This document shows positions 12,071 through 25,070 of a stretch of DNA of 64,000 nucleotides, one piece after another. The notes under the pieces are model-generated. The model was not told where the DNA came from. It searched no databases and worked only from the letters and a program-made list of their open reading frames with translations. The DNA comes from Gadus chalcogrammus (taxonomy: Eukaryota > Chordata > Actinopteri > Gadiformes > Gadidae). Both the position numbers and the translations under genes were made by a program. Position 1 is the first letter of the stretch; each line of letters begins with the position of its first letter. Where the stretch lies: the NCBI RefSeq assembly GCF_026213295.1, contig NC_079418.1, positions 9,560,752 through 9,624,751 on the forward strand. The letters are read 5' to 3'.

Positions 12071-12551
12071 CAGTGCTGCGTTCCAATATCCACACTATCC
12101 GCACTCACTATACTTAGCGTGAGTACGCAGGGCGTTCCAATTAAGATCGTGGCGAAAATAAGTGTACTAAAAAAAGGTCAAACCGCTCAGTGTGGATAGA
12201 TGCACATTTTTGTACTCATCGGCAGCCATCTTAGCCACGTGGCGGAAGAGGGCGGAGCCAGGCTGAGCCAATGTCGGCGCATTTTCCAGATAGCCTGAAT
12301 TAATGGAGTCGTTTTGTAGTTTTCATAGCTGTTATAGCTTTTTATAGCTGCTAGGCGTACTTTACAGTCCAAAGCGGGATGTTTATTGCGGGGGAGGAGC
12401 CGCGGAGGCAGTCATGATCGTAATTTGCGGTAAGTGCACCACGGAGTGTTTGATTTTTGCATGAATGACATCTGAAAATCAGAGCACTTAGTGAGTGTGG
12501 TGTACTGCGTTTAAGTGTACTCATGGAAGAATGGATATTGGAACACAGTAC
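12071..12551. mobile_element. MITE with CAGTGCTGCGTTCCAATATC ends
   Basis: The left end CAGTGCTGCGTTCCAATATC pairs with the right end, which reads GTACTGTGTTCCAATATCCA on the minus strand, followed by further matches (GAGTACAC). About 480 bases, no coding capacity, target duplication not readable. Confidence 0.5.
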
Positions 12552-13058
12552 AGGTCTCAACGGCACTATATCTATTAAGCATACATGCGTCAAAGAACAT
12601 AGCCCGAGATTCCTACCTACACCAACTCATTACAAAATAAAACATATAAAAAGGGAGAATTCACTCGTAGACTGCATAGTTACTCTTAGCGGAGCACGCA
12701 CACTGCTTCAGGTTCAACCTTAAATTGCACAACAAACAAAGGGAGCGCCACCTAATGGCACTGCATGTTATAAAACTGACTGTTACACTATTTCCATAGT
12801 AGTAACTGACATAACGGGACTAAACGTACCGTGAATTAACCTATAATACATTAACTCCTCCGTGATAAGGAATTCCACATCAGTAACGTCAAATGGGCTT
12901 TCTTCGGCAATGGCGGCGAAGACTACAACTCCCATGATGCCACGGTACTCGCTACTCCGCCTTTGCTGTTGTTTTTTGATTTAGCGACCCCTAGTGGCAG
13001 GAATGAACACATCAAACCTTTAGCAGACATTAACATGACAATCTTCAAGAGTATTACT

Positions 13059-13343
13059 TTAAAGGTTACATATTAGGTCACTAGGTGTGAGTGTGATTAG
13101 CAGTTACAAGCTGTTTTGAAAATCGGCCCCTTCTGACATTACAAATGGCCGTATCCACTTAGATGTATGACGGATAGATGAGCAACGTTTTCTACAGTCC
13201 ACTGGGTAGGCTGGTAGACTGATATATCCAGCACAGATCTAGGTGGACACGCCCACTAGTGATGTCATATGGGGAAGATTTTTTCGAAACGGCTTGTAAG
13301 GCTAATCACACTCACACCTGGTGGTATAATATGTCTCCTTTAA
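13059..13343. mobile_element. TTAA MITE, family A, copy 7
   Basis: TTAA at 13059-13062 and 13340-13343 flank complete arms (CACTAGGTGTGAGTGTGATT; AATCACACTCACACCTGGTG), with the inner palindromic part kept. It ends about 325 bases from the phospholamban-like stop. Confidence 0.75.
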
Positions 13344-13427
13344 AATTATTTAAGTGTGCTTCTGTCCTTTAGGTGAGTGTGTCAAAGTGTGTGCGTGTGG
13401 TGGTGTGGGTTTATCCAAAGCACTTTA

Positions 13428-13568
13428 CAATATTGCCCGACATTCACCCATTCATGCACACATTCACACAGCGACGGCGGAGTCGACCATGCCGGGTGTC
13501 AGCCAGTAGGGTGAGGAGCCTTACTCAGGGATTACCAGCCAACGCGATCTACCTCCTTGAGCTACTGC
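13428..13568 (-). mobile_element. tRNA-derived SINE fragment
   Basis: The minus strand reads TAGCTCAAGGAGGTAGATCG, then GGTAATCCCTGAGTAAGG, and ends with AATGTCGGGCAATATTGTAA AGTGCTTT: the head and 3' tail of the SINE also seen at 56514-56846. It lies just downstream of the phospholamban-like stop. Confidence 0.6.
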
Positions 13569-13667
13569 TGCCCCCAAAAAAGAAAGTAGGCCAAACCAAA
13601 CTCACCCCCCCCCCCCCCCTCCACCACCTCCACCACCTCCACCACCTCCAGTCAGTTCATTGGGTGT

Positions 13668-13829
13668 TCAGCTACTCAGCAGCACGATGATGTAGATGAG
13701 CAGGAGGCAGATGAGGATGAGGGTGAAGTTGACGAAGAGCTCCTGCCAGGTTCCCCCTCTTGGTCTGAGGTTTCCCTCGATGTGCGACGCCCGGGCTAAT
13801 GGCCCGTCTTGGGTTCTGTGCTGACGCGC
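13668..13829 (-). CDS. pln: Phospholamban-like membrane peptide, start codon disturbed
   Basis: Minus-strand ORF of 53 codons ending TGA at 13668-13670. Its C-terminal half reads QELFVNF, TLILICLLLIYIIVLLSS: the phospholamban transmembrane helix, with the Leu/Ile zipper spacing kept. The N-terminal half keeps the phosphorylation-site neighbourhood as ARASHIE, matching RRASTIE of phospholamban: the PKA serine is kept, one Arg is replaced by Ala, and the CaMKII Thr is His. Phospholamban inhibits SERCA in sarcoplasmic reticulum of heart and slow muscle. There is no in-frame Met; the frame is closed upstream by TGA at 13830-13832, and the nearest ATG (13831-13833) is out of frame by a net two bases. 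Either the start was lost by small deletions (pseudogene or assembly error) or an upstream exon supplies it. Two of the three transmembrane cysteines are changed (Thr, Tyr). FAM184A lies convergently upstream, as in mammals. Family call fairly sure; functional status unsure. Confidence 0.72.
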   Translation of the reverse strand, partial: ARQHRTQDGPLARASHIEGNLRPRGGTWQELFVNFTLILICLLLIYIIVLLSS

Positions 13830-13969
13830 TCATCCTGGGAAGGGGCTCTGGGGTCTCGGGCCTTGGAGCTAGCCTTCTGGCTGGGCGGTCCTTCTATCTG
13901 TCTCTCAGGCTTGTATCTGTCTGTCTGTGCCTGTCGTGGGTCGATCTGTCCTGGGGATTGTGTGGTGTT

Positions 13970-14035
13970 GTGGTGTGTGTGTGTGTGTGGTGTGGTGTGT
14001 GTGTTGTGTGTGTGTGTGTTGTGTGTGTGTGGTGT

Positions 14036-14071
<36 letters not shown>

Positions 14072-14097
14072 TGTGTGTGTGTGTGTGTGTGTGTGTC
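13970..14097. repeat. (GT)n upstream of the phospholamban-like ORF
   Basis: GT-rich tract with GGTGTGG interruptions, about 140 bases upstream of the ORF on its coding strand. Confidence 0.9.
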
Positions 14098-14177
14098 TTA
14101 GGCGCGTCAGTCACGTGAGTTGAGTCTTGAGTTCTAAGCTCACCACGCTTCTTGGGTTTGAGTTGGGGATGAGGTCT

Positions 14178-14325
14178 TTGGTCAAACTCTGGACTAGAGC
14201 TTAAGACTGGACTGGAGCTGAAGACTTCCGTCAAACTCTGGATAGGAGTTGAAGACTTTTGTCAAACTCTGGACTGGAGCTTAAGACTGGACTGAAGTTG
14301 AAGACTTAAGTCAAACTGTGCCTTG
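14178..14325. repeat. Minisatellite with GTCAAACTCTGGACTGGAG unit
   Basis: Three imperfect copies of an approximately 54-base unit containing GTCAAACTCTGGAC, GCTTAAGACTGGACTG and GAAGTTGAAGACTT. Confidence 0.7.
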
Positions 14326-14329
14326 CAGC

Positions 14330-15465
14330 GGCTGGTTGTGTCATGAAGATCTGGACCAGATCAGTGTCGATGCTTGGTAATGCAAACTCATTTAAAAAGA
14401 TTACGGTGCAGTCACACTCTTCCCTTTACAGCTGATGGTCACCTGTGGATAAATGAAGAAAAGACAAGTAACGGGTGAAATTTAGAATGCATTAAGAGTA
14501 CTAATCAAGTGAATGATGAATGACATTTTTGTGAATACATTCAGCAGGGTTGCAAACTCTCACGCATCTGGATTGTCACTCACGCTTTCAGCATCAATCT
14601 CTAGCTCTCAAGCACACGCAAGAAAATCCATTTTTCTCCCCTCTCAATCTGTTAATTTTCTGTGAAAGACTAGACCAGAGCGTATTGCTTCTTAATGACC
14701 GGAGAGGAGTGTAAGGCCCCCTCCACAAAGGCGAAAGAAAATCTTTTTTTTATCTGTTTTCCCTTGATGCGTCTCAGAATTTTTGCGAAAATGTATCTAG
14801 CTGTAGAAACGCTGTAGTACATATTCAAGGCCATTCTGTAACGCTGGTTCTCGAACAATAAAAGAAGGCAGGCAGAGAAAGCTGTTTTTAAACCTTTTAG
14901 ATTGAGCCGAAAATACTTTTCAATGTACAGTTAGTAATGACATATACCAACGGGATGTATTTAAAGCTACAAAAGTAATACAAATCAAATAAAACAAATT
15001 TGACGGAACTCTAGGTTCTATGGCCAACAGCTGTAACATCTGTCTACAACATTTTCACCGCAGTATTCTCTGATCGTTGATTCGCTGAAAACCTTGCACC
15101 TGATACGTCAGTTGCGCTTGAAAAGTTCAGAGAGATTTCGGAGTTCGGAGCCCACTAATGCGCGTTTGAAAGCTTGGATGGCAAGCAAGGTAAGCAGATA
15201 AATAGCCAAAAATAATTAGATCTATGGTCTAATAAAATTGTAGGCCTTGTCACTACAGACGTAGCCTTGCCTAATCTAATTGTGTGCCAAGACACTTGCT
15301 ACAAACTATAGTTGCAACTGTTGTTTGAAGTGCGTTATGTAGGTGCTAGCAAATTGCTCAATAACAATAGGCATGGAACAAATTACTTTTTTTTTAGATG
15401 AGCAATAAATTAAATGTACAATTGGGAAAATGATTTCAATCTATTTTTCCTTTCTTAACCCTCAG
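14330..15465. other. Intergenic, no gene seen
   Basis: Unique-looking AT-rich DNA. GGATGGCAAGCAAGGTAAGC at 15177-15196 resembles a short first exon with a donor, but nothing supports it. Confidence 0.35.
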
Positions 15466-15616
15466 GGTGACGCCAGCTGGTCAGGAGCAGTCAGGGTGAG
15501 ATGTCTTGTTCAGGGACACCCGAACACTCAGCTAGGAGGAGACGGGGATCGAACTAGCAACCTTGAGGTTACCAGCGAACAGGTTCTACCTGCTGAACCA
15601 CATGCCGCCCATTAGG
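15466..15616 (-). mobile_element. tRNA-derived SINE head
   Basis: On minus: GTGGTTCAGCAGGTAG (A-box-like) and GGTTGCTAGTTCGATCCCC (B-box-like), then CTCCTAGCTGAGTGTTCGGG. Pol III promoter of a tRNA-type SINE. The open frame at 15430-15615 is this SINE read backwards. Confidence 0.65.
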
Positions 15617-16199
15617 GGTTCATTGGTTAGCTATGTTGCCTTACAGCGAGACCTTCCCTGGGGTTAGCTAGTATGTTTTCTCAGAAGAAACACATTAGGC
15701 TCTGTGGAGTGTGTGTGTGTGGTTGATGGCTGGTTTCAGCAGCCTCACCAAACTGGCCTGGACTGACTCAAACCGGTTGGACTCCGGGCCGGGGTGTTCA
15801 ACCTGTTAAACCAGCCATTACCACCACCACCTAACCAGCCATCACCACCTATATGGTCACATACATATAGAGTAAATGCAGTCAAACAAAAAGTTGCAGT
15901 GCCTTCAGAGATTGTGCGACATTCAAAATATGAGATATTAAAATAAGGTACAATTGAAACAATGAGCCCTGTATAGAATAACACATCTGTAACAGTCGTC
16001 ATACAATTATAAACAATGGTAAATCTTAATTTACCATTGATGATTTACCATTCATTTACTGCACGTGTGTCTGTGTCTGTGTGTGTGTGTCTGTCTGTGT
16101 CTGTTTGTGTTCCATTCCATAGCAGTGAGGCTGATCACTTTTGTGTATTCTCCAACAACTGCTGACGTTACCAACTGATAAGGCCACACACGCACGCAC

Positions 16200-16615
<416 letters not shown>

Positions 16616-17252
16616 AGCCTAATACAATTTAGACTCGTGTTTCACTACTAGTATAACTGGATGAACTAGAAGTTAGTTGCGTAACACATTCAGAGCAGAC
16701 TAGACTTGACTTGCTAGTATTGGGCGTTTTAGTGGTACTAGTACGGATGTACTAGATGAAGTTCGTCATGTGACACATTCTGAGAGACAAGGAGAGAACA
16801 GTGAAAGAGAGAGAGACCAAGACAAAGAGAGAGAGAGCTTAACCAAGAGAAGTGAGAGAGTGGCAACAGATTCCGACCCATTTTGCTCTATTTCTAATCG
16901 TTTAAAATTATATCGTCTGTCAAATGAATATACAATACGATGCGTTTTAATCACATAAACCCGTTCCGTTGACAAATAAGGAAATCTGATTTAACAGTAT
17001 TTTGGAAAATAAAGTTACAATTGAAGAATGCAATTCAAATGAAATACTTACTTATCGCACTTACTTCTCATTTTTCAGATGTAGACTATTCTAATGTTGT
17101 TTGTTCGATTAGGTTGGATAATGTTTTCCTTTTGTTCGATTGTGAATGATTCGCGCATTGCTCAGTGGTTGACCGGTACAGCTTGAAGTTTATACTAGTT
17201 AGAGTTAGTTAGACTAGTAGAGTTTCCTACCTTAAGAGAGGAAGAGCAGCTG

Positions 17253-17640
<388 letters not shown>

Positions 17641-18072
17641 TAACTGAGACAAATCTCTCTGAAGCTCTGGTGCAATGAATCAGATTTGATTTCGAAACAA
17701 CCACATTGAATATAGTGACAGATTAATTGCCTATGGCTGACCAGGTTTCTTTAAATTCTTAGAATATAAATAAAACTGTAACTTAACTTTTGAGAGAGAG
17801 AGACAGAGAGGGAGAGAGAGGGGTAGAGAGGAGAGAGGGAGAGAGGGAGGAGGAGAGAGGAGTTAAGAGCTGGCCGCCATATCTCCAGCGAGGGCTGGGG
17901 AGAGTGAGGGCAGGGAGGGGGGGTGTGAGGGGGCGAGAGAGGCTGTAAATGCCAGGAGAGGCAAAAAGTATTCAGATGCGCTCCCTGATGCTTCACTCAG
18001 TCCTAATATCACTCTCTTCGACAACCTTTCTCTCCCCCACAACTCCTCTCTCCTTCTCCCTCTCTCCTTCGG

Positions 18073-18076
<4 letters not shown>

Positions 18077-18134
<58 letters not shown>
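18077..18134. repeat. (CT)n microsatellite
   Basis: Pure CT. A further (CT)n is at 18929-18976. Between them (18135-18928) no gene or transposon end is recognised; purine-rich GAGAGGGA DNA precedes at 17790-17945. Confidence 0.9.
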
Positions 18135-18137
<3 letters not shown>

Positions 18138-18924
18138 TGCAGTATTTCACCATGTAAGGCTACATATCTGAGGTGCCTAGCTGCATACCATTTTTTTCTT
18201 CGTTCAGTTTGCTGGAACATTCTCCATGTTTATTTGTTTCATTTTCCAAGCGGAGAGGATAGAATAGCTGAGTGATATTTCTTGTTGGACAGAATAACAA
18301 GCAGAACTGATCATCTTGAACTTTGACCCCTGACATATTATCTTTGCTGACATTTTTAGAAGCTGAAGGTTGTTGGAAGAATAATGAAACAAAAACCTCA
18401 GTTGAAACTTTGTCAGTTTGTGTCTCAACACAAACTGGTCCACTGTTGCCATAGAAACGACACACAAACACAAGGCCATCATGTAAAAGAGACAATATTA
18501 TAAAAGTATCTTAACCCTTTTCCATATTACAGTTAAAGGTCAACTTGAATATTATACTAAACATAATAACGTACGACAGCACTGTATGTTGCTGCCTCTC
18601 TCCTCCATGCTAGTTGTTGTCAATGTGTTAGCACAGAAGCTACGTCCATAACAGCACAAACAGCCAATTTGTTAATCTCCCTGCTGGCTCCAATAGCGTA
18701 GCTTTCCATTAGCGTTGACGTGCCCAGTGACCATATAAGGTTGACTCATTCCAACTGTTATTTTTACTTGTTTTTCCGGAACGTTTGCCTCAATTCTCTT
18801 GAGTAGAGACCCAACGAGGGCAACTGGTTGAGAGAGAACCAGGACATGACCCCCTCACTGGGTGAACTGGTCTAGTCTGGGACCATGCCCCGGAGTAGAG
18901 CAGGACATCTGGTGAAGACCTCTT

Positions 18925-18976
<52 letters not shown>

Positions 18977-18981
<5 letters not shown>

Positions 18982-19731
18982 AAAAAGCTTTATTGGCATG
19001 AGAAGTAAATATTTGCATTGCCAAAAAAGTAGAATAAACAGCCTTTTAAAATAAAAAGTAAAATGTTAAGGTATATATTATAATAATAATAAGTATGAAC
19101 CTTTAATTACAAAATACCTATACATATCAAATGTTCAACTACAACAGTACTTTAAAAAGTAAAATTTGCGATATTATAAAGAGTTACAAAAATTACAGTA
19201 TCTCGTATAAACGGATAAGTTAAAGATACACTCTAAATACACAGTATTTACATTACGGAGGATTAGTGGAATTATTGTGTGCAGAGTGAGTCCAGGGGGA
19301 TGAGTCGATGGGGAATTTGAGGTCCTTCTCTCATCACAACAGGTGACGAATCTTGCTGCTGCGTTCACACATTGTTGTATTTCTCCCAACAGGCATGGCA
19401 GTTAGTGAGCATCTGGAGTGTCTTTGAAGTCCTTGCATGCCTTCATAATCTGTGGGAAGTGTGTATTCCTGATGTCTTCGTATGACTGGCAGGAAGTCAG
19501 GAAGTGCAGTTCTGTCTCTTGTTAGTTGTGTGTGCAGTGGGACCACAGTCTGTCTTCTCTTGGGAGCCTGGTCAAGGATTTCCTCCGTTTTGGGTCGGTC
19601 ACGGTGGTCAGGTATTCTGCCACGGTGTAGTCTCTGTTAAGGGACAATCAGCATGCAAATTTTCTCTGGTTTTTGGTGGACTCTTTCCAATGTGCCAAAT
19701 ACTTTTCCTTTTGTTTTCTTATAATTTGGTT
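18977..19731. repeat. Probable degraded retroelement and spacer
   Basis: Short open frames on the minus strand (TALPDFLPVIRRHQEYTLPT near 19440-19530; VNAAARFVTCC near 19330-19365) look like retroelement remnants, and 18985-19060 resembles a retrotransposon 3' end (TTTATTGGCATGAGAAGTAAA). The family was not recognised with certainty and no host gene is seen. Confidence 0.35.
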
Positions 19732-19914
19732 TTGCCTGATGTGGGGAGGAGACCTCGGGGAAGACCCAGGACTAGGTGGAGAGATTATATCTCAACACTG
19801 GCCTGGGAACGCCTCGGGATCCCCCCGTCAGAGCTGGTCAATGTGGCCCGGGAAAGGGAAGTCTGGGGCCCCCTGCTTGAGCTGCTCCCCCCGCGACCCG
19901 ACCCCGGATAAGCG
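19732..19914 (+). pseudogene. C-terminal end of a LINE reverse-transcriptase ORF
   Basis: The frame reads DVGRRPRGRPRTRWRDYIS, LAWERLGIPPSELVNVA, REREVWGPLLELLPPRPDPG then stop, followed by GATAAGCGGATGACGATGAGGATGAGG. This block and its GATAAGCGG/GATGA tail are the familiar 3' end of a teleost non-LTR retrotransposon. Everything upstream is degraded, so this is a 5'-truncated copy. The LINE clade cannot be settled from this fragment. Confidence 0.7.
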
Positions 19915-20114
19915 GATGACGATGAGGATGAGGATGAGGAGGATGTGTTGCTTGTTGTGTGTTGGACAGATTCCCAGGACAAGCTCCTTGCAGCTTTTTT
20001 GGGTTTTCTCCTGTTTTATATCTTAATTTCAAATGAAATGTCAAATTGTACAAGTAGATTGTAAGATATGAATAAAAACACATTGTATCGTATCGTATCG
20101 TAAGGGGACACTTA

Positions 20115-20678
20115 TGCCGCTTTTCCACCGCACATGTAGCTCGACTCGACACGACTCGACACGACACGACTCGACACGGTAGCAGCACGGGTCCTTTTCC
20201 ACCGCAAATAGTACCTCCTGGACGTGGGCGGGGTCGGCTGCGCGAAAGGGCTGTGAAGTATTTTTGTACGCGACGCAAACAACACCTACGCAACCCACAC
20301 ATGGACACAACCCACATAACAACAATGGAGGACATCGATGCGATGGTATTCGTGTTCGTATTATTAGCTGGCATGTTGAAGAAGTTGAAGAAGTGGAATA
20401 TGTTGGCTGCGGCGCTGCTATTGCTGTTACCAGCATGGTTGCCATGTCGCTCTCGTGACTTCGTCACATTCTCTGGCCAATCAGTGGCCGGCCGTCTGCC
20501 GACGTCACCTTTTAGCATCGGCTCAGCTCACTTGGAACCTAGAGCGAGCGAGCCTAGAACTAGAAAAAGCAGCCACTTCAGGTACCAGATACCATGTTTT
20601 CGCGGTGGAAACGCAAAAAATGCGAGCTGAGTCGAGTCGAGTCGTGCCGAGCTGGTACCATGCAGTGGAAAACCGGCA
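20115..20678. mobile_element. PIF/Harbinger-type MITE with TTA target duplication
   Basis: Ends TGCCGCTTTTCCACCGCA and, on the other strand, TGCCGGTTTTCCACTGCAT, flanked by TTA at 20112-20114 and 20679-20681. The subterminal parts are made of ACTCGAC/GAGTCGA iterations. No transposase. The open frames across it (for example 20253-20630) are not genes. Confidence 0.75.
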
Positions 20679-20699
20679 TTAGAGACACTCTCTCTTTCT

Positions 20700-20890
<191 letters not shown>

Positions 20891-21489
20891 CCCCCGCCTC
20901 TCTCCAGCTCTTCACAGTTCTCTAGAGAGAAACGTGTGGACTTGATTCAATTTACTTCTAACCTACCTGATGGCTGAGTAGGACAGTACCCTGTTGATTG
21001 CTATGCTGCTGTATAATGTTGCAAGAGACACAACTTGTGAAGTTGACACTTGAAAAATGAAAAATGGGTTGCCTAGCTAAGGAGGTAGAGTTGGTTGACT
21101 TGTAACCTGAAGGTTGCATTCAGACATTTGTCTCTGATTGGTCGAGCAGGGAAGGGATGAGAATCAACACGAGATGATATTAGGCGAGTTTCAGATCAAG
21201 CATGCGTTGCGTTGCCTCGCATAACATAATGCAATCTGGGATAAAAAAAGTCTGAAAGGCTGGTGATAACTTCCGTATGCGAGAAATGACATAATTCCTT
21301 TCAAAGAGGCGTGCCCTCTCCCAAACTATGCTTGTTCAAACTACGAGAAGGGCGCCTGTGTCCGACTTTACGTGGCGGGATCTTGAAGTGTTTCTGACTA
21401 GTTCCGGCGGATGTTCTCAAATCTCGTGCATGCATGCGCTCAAATGCAGACGATTTGAAACACGACTAATATGACATACGCACCCGCCT

Positions 21490-22661
21490 AACACCGGGAT
21501 TCCACCGGACGCGTACGCGCCGCGGAACGGCTGCGTCCTCATCCTAAACCTAATGTGCTCACCTTCCACTCCCAAAACTATTGCAATTAAATGCCACGCT
21601 TTGTCCTTTCTGACATTTTCCTTATAAAAAGGATGATTTGGTACATAAATTACTTCATGTTGCTGAACTTCGACAATGAGTCTCTCGTCGTCCATGTTGC
21701 CGACCCTCTGAGACCCTTTGATTGATTGACTGCTGACCTGGTGCCACCGGTCAAGACGTAATAATGTTGATGTGAAGTTGCATGAGCTGAGTATTGTGTT
21801 TTATTTTGAAAGTTGACCGGATGCTCTATGGCTTTTACTTTTCACTTCCTGCCCGGCTCGACCTACACTGTCGAAATTGACGTGGTTTAGCAGCGGCTCG
21901 CGGCAAAACTAGAATTGGACGGAAAGATAGCGCCGCGGCGCGGCCCGACGCTCCTGGGACGCTGCTGAAACGTTCCGCGGTGCGCCCGGTGGAAATGGTC
22001 TCATTGATTAGGGTGGAAGCGATCAGCAGCGGTGACCGCGGCGCAGCCGTCCCGCGGCGCGTACGCCCAGGGGCGGCCTTCCCTACAGGCGGGTTAGGCG
22101 GCCGCCTAGAGCGCCATCTAGAGGGGGAGCGCAAAATAATGCGCCCGAAAAAAATAAATAAACACAATTATATATTTTTTCCCTCCTGGCGCATATTTTT
22201 GCGCCCCTTCTATATCTCCAACCAATATTTTGACATTAAAAAAAATAAATCAAACATTAGGGTAAAATGAGCCAAAAATCGAAAACGGAAGGGGAACCTA
22301 CTTCCTTGGTTTCGTCAGAACATGCTAGTACTATAAGGCGTTTGGTTAGAGTGTTTTCAAGAATCGAGAATCAAGAACGAAATCAAGAAAATGAAGAGGC
22401 AAAAGCGCAATTTTTTCCTCCGTGGATTTTATTCTTGAATTAATGTTTGTTCATCGTTGCGATCGTTGTTGTGTTTATGTGAAAGAAATGCAGTTACAGG
22501 GCAAAACAGTTTTTCAAGGTTGCAATTCAGTTTTCGTGGGGAATTAACAAACTATTTTATTTATTTTTTGCGGAGGGGGGGGGAGCGCCAGGAGTGAAGC
22601 TCACCTAGAGCGCCAAATGTGCTGGGGCCGCCCCTGCGTACGCCTCCAGTGGAATCAGGCC
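21490..22661. mobile_element. DNA transposon with GGATTCCACCGG ends, carrying a nested hAT
   Basis: The left end ACACCGGGATTCCACCGGAC pairs with the right end read on minus (AAGGCCTGATTCCACTGGAG), and both continue into a GCGTACGC stretch. The interior is GC-rich (CCGCGGCGCGG) and non-coding. The superfamily is not settled; the nested hAT is at 22068-22636. Confidence 0.5.
22068..22636. mobile_element. hAT-type element with perfect 8-base target duplication
   Basis: Ends CAGGGGCGGCC and GGCCGCCCCTG; flanked by CGTACGCC at 22060-22067 and CGTACGCC at 22637-22644. 569 bases, no transposase. A perfect 8-base duplication with CAGGG-type ends defines hAT. Confidence 0.88.
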
Positions 22662-23005
22662 TTTAGTCAAAACAACGTATTTTCAGTGGGTCGTGAGAAG
22701 ACCCCCTTCGTCATACCTTTCACTACTATCCTTTTTTAAATGATTCATATGTTTACACAAGTCCTTTTTAATGGACTCCATATTTAATAATTGCTTCTGT
22801 ACATACTTATTTGCGCTACTATCATGTGACACATTCCCCAAAGCACATATTTTATATTCCATGTCTTTTATCGTCCTTATTAACAATGCAGATATTTTAT
22901 TGCATTTTTATAATCTTGTTTATGTTTCTGTTTAATGTGTATGCTGTGTGTGACGTGTTCAAGCGACTATGTCTTTGGATTTCCCCATTAATTATTTATC
23001 TATCT

Positions 23006-23105
23006 ATCCATCCATCCATCCATCCATCCATCCATCCATCCATCCATCCATCCATCCATCCATCCATCCATCCATCCATCCATCCATCCATCCATCTATC
23101 TATCT
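23006..23105. repeat. (CATC)n microsatellite
   Basis: About 22 copies of CATC flanked by TATC repeats, giving Ile-His-Pro-Ser frames that are not genes. Confidence 0.95.
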
Positions 23106-23169
23106 ATTTGCCAATACAAGGGCTGGGCAAGGCCTCAGTATCCTAATGACCTTATTGACCACCCCTGAG

Positions 23170-23465
23170 CATTAGGGTGGGGTTATAGATCCTCCACTTA
23201 TCTGAGAGTCCACCTCGACTCTGCATAGACACCCTTCTGGCCACCATTGTACATTGTATTGTATAGTACTTAACTGTGTAGCAACTGCAGTAGCTGCTAT
23301 CATTGCTGTAACACGGGGGAATTGGTTAGCCTAGCGATTGTTGTACTTGCACTTGGTTCTAGGAACATCCTTACTGTACCGACAGCGATATATTGTTGCA
23401 CTTCTTATGACAAATGTACTTATTGTAAGTCGCTTCGATAAAAGCGTCTGTGTGCCATTGAACAC
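23170..23465 (+). repeat. SINE/LINE tail with GTAAGTCGCTTCGATAAAAG
   Basis: CTTACTGTACCGACAGCGAT ... ACTTATTGTAAGTCGCTTCG ATAAAAGCGTCTG is a common teleost retroposon 3' module. Other copies in this window: 36419-36860 (split by a microsatellite), 57840-57960, 59690-59805 and 62480-62560. Confidence 0.6.
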
Positions 23466-23532
23466 AAAGGTCACTTGAGAGCATTCAAACATTTCCGAAC
23501 TCTCCTTTCTAGCTCTCTGTTTCTCTCTTGCT

Positions 23533-23755
<223 letters not shown>

Positions 23756-24072
23756 CATATAAGGGCAATAACTTTATTGTTTAATCAGGAGTGCCGACAA
23801 TTTCTCATGAATTCACATTGTTCACTTGAACTCAGGATCCTGGTCAAACCAATCCAAATGACCGCTTTGATTCAATAGCTTGCATAAAACTAAATAAAAG
23901 AAAGATCGTGACTTGTTTTGTATTATTAGTTACGTTGTTTTTTTTATCCACCACCATTACAGTTGCATTAAGGGCATGCATACGAAACAAACACCATAAA
24001 CAGTGATGCCCTCGGATTAGCCTCTGCTCTGTCTAAAGGGCTAAAATACTTCTAGTCCAGTAGCTCAGAGCT

Positions 24073-24615
<543 letters not shown>

Positions 24616-25070
24616 CTGAGTGGAAACTCTATTTATACTGAAGAAGGTCATTCCTCTCTCCCATTTAGAACCAGCAGCAGACGGGACATCCCAGGACACC
24701 CATCGCAGTCCGACTCCCAAAGCAGTCTGATCTGGTTTCAACACTCTTCATGTGATGATGGACTGTTTCATTATTTATCGGATGATTTGATTAGGGTCAA
24801 AAAAGTGAAAAAGGCCTGTTTATAACTTTATTATTGGATTTGTATAATCTAGAGATATTTGAACTATTAAACAATTTGCGATTGAAGGATAAATTGGGTA
24901 GCGAGGACTTAGCATGGTAGAGTTTATGCCACTAAACATGATGCAGTATGTATTAAATCCTAATCGTTGTGAAAATAAATGTCTCTCTTCAGACATTTAA
25001 AGAGAAACAATGTGAAGGATAGTAAATGATAATCATGGCAAAATTTTCTGTCCAACCAAGTTTATTTAAA

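Noticed and set aside
13799..13833. ATG at 13831-13833 as the phospholamban start
   Set aside because: Its frame gives MSASAQNPRR and bypasses the transmembrane helix; the helix frame is different.
15177..15196. Short first exon (ATGGCAAGCAAG then GTAAGC)
   Set aside because: Good-looking donor but no homologous protein, no second exon and no conservation evidence.
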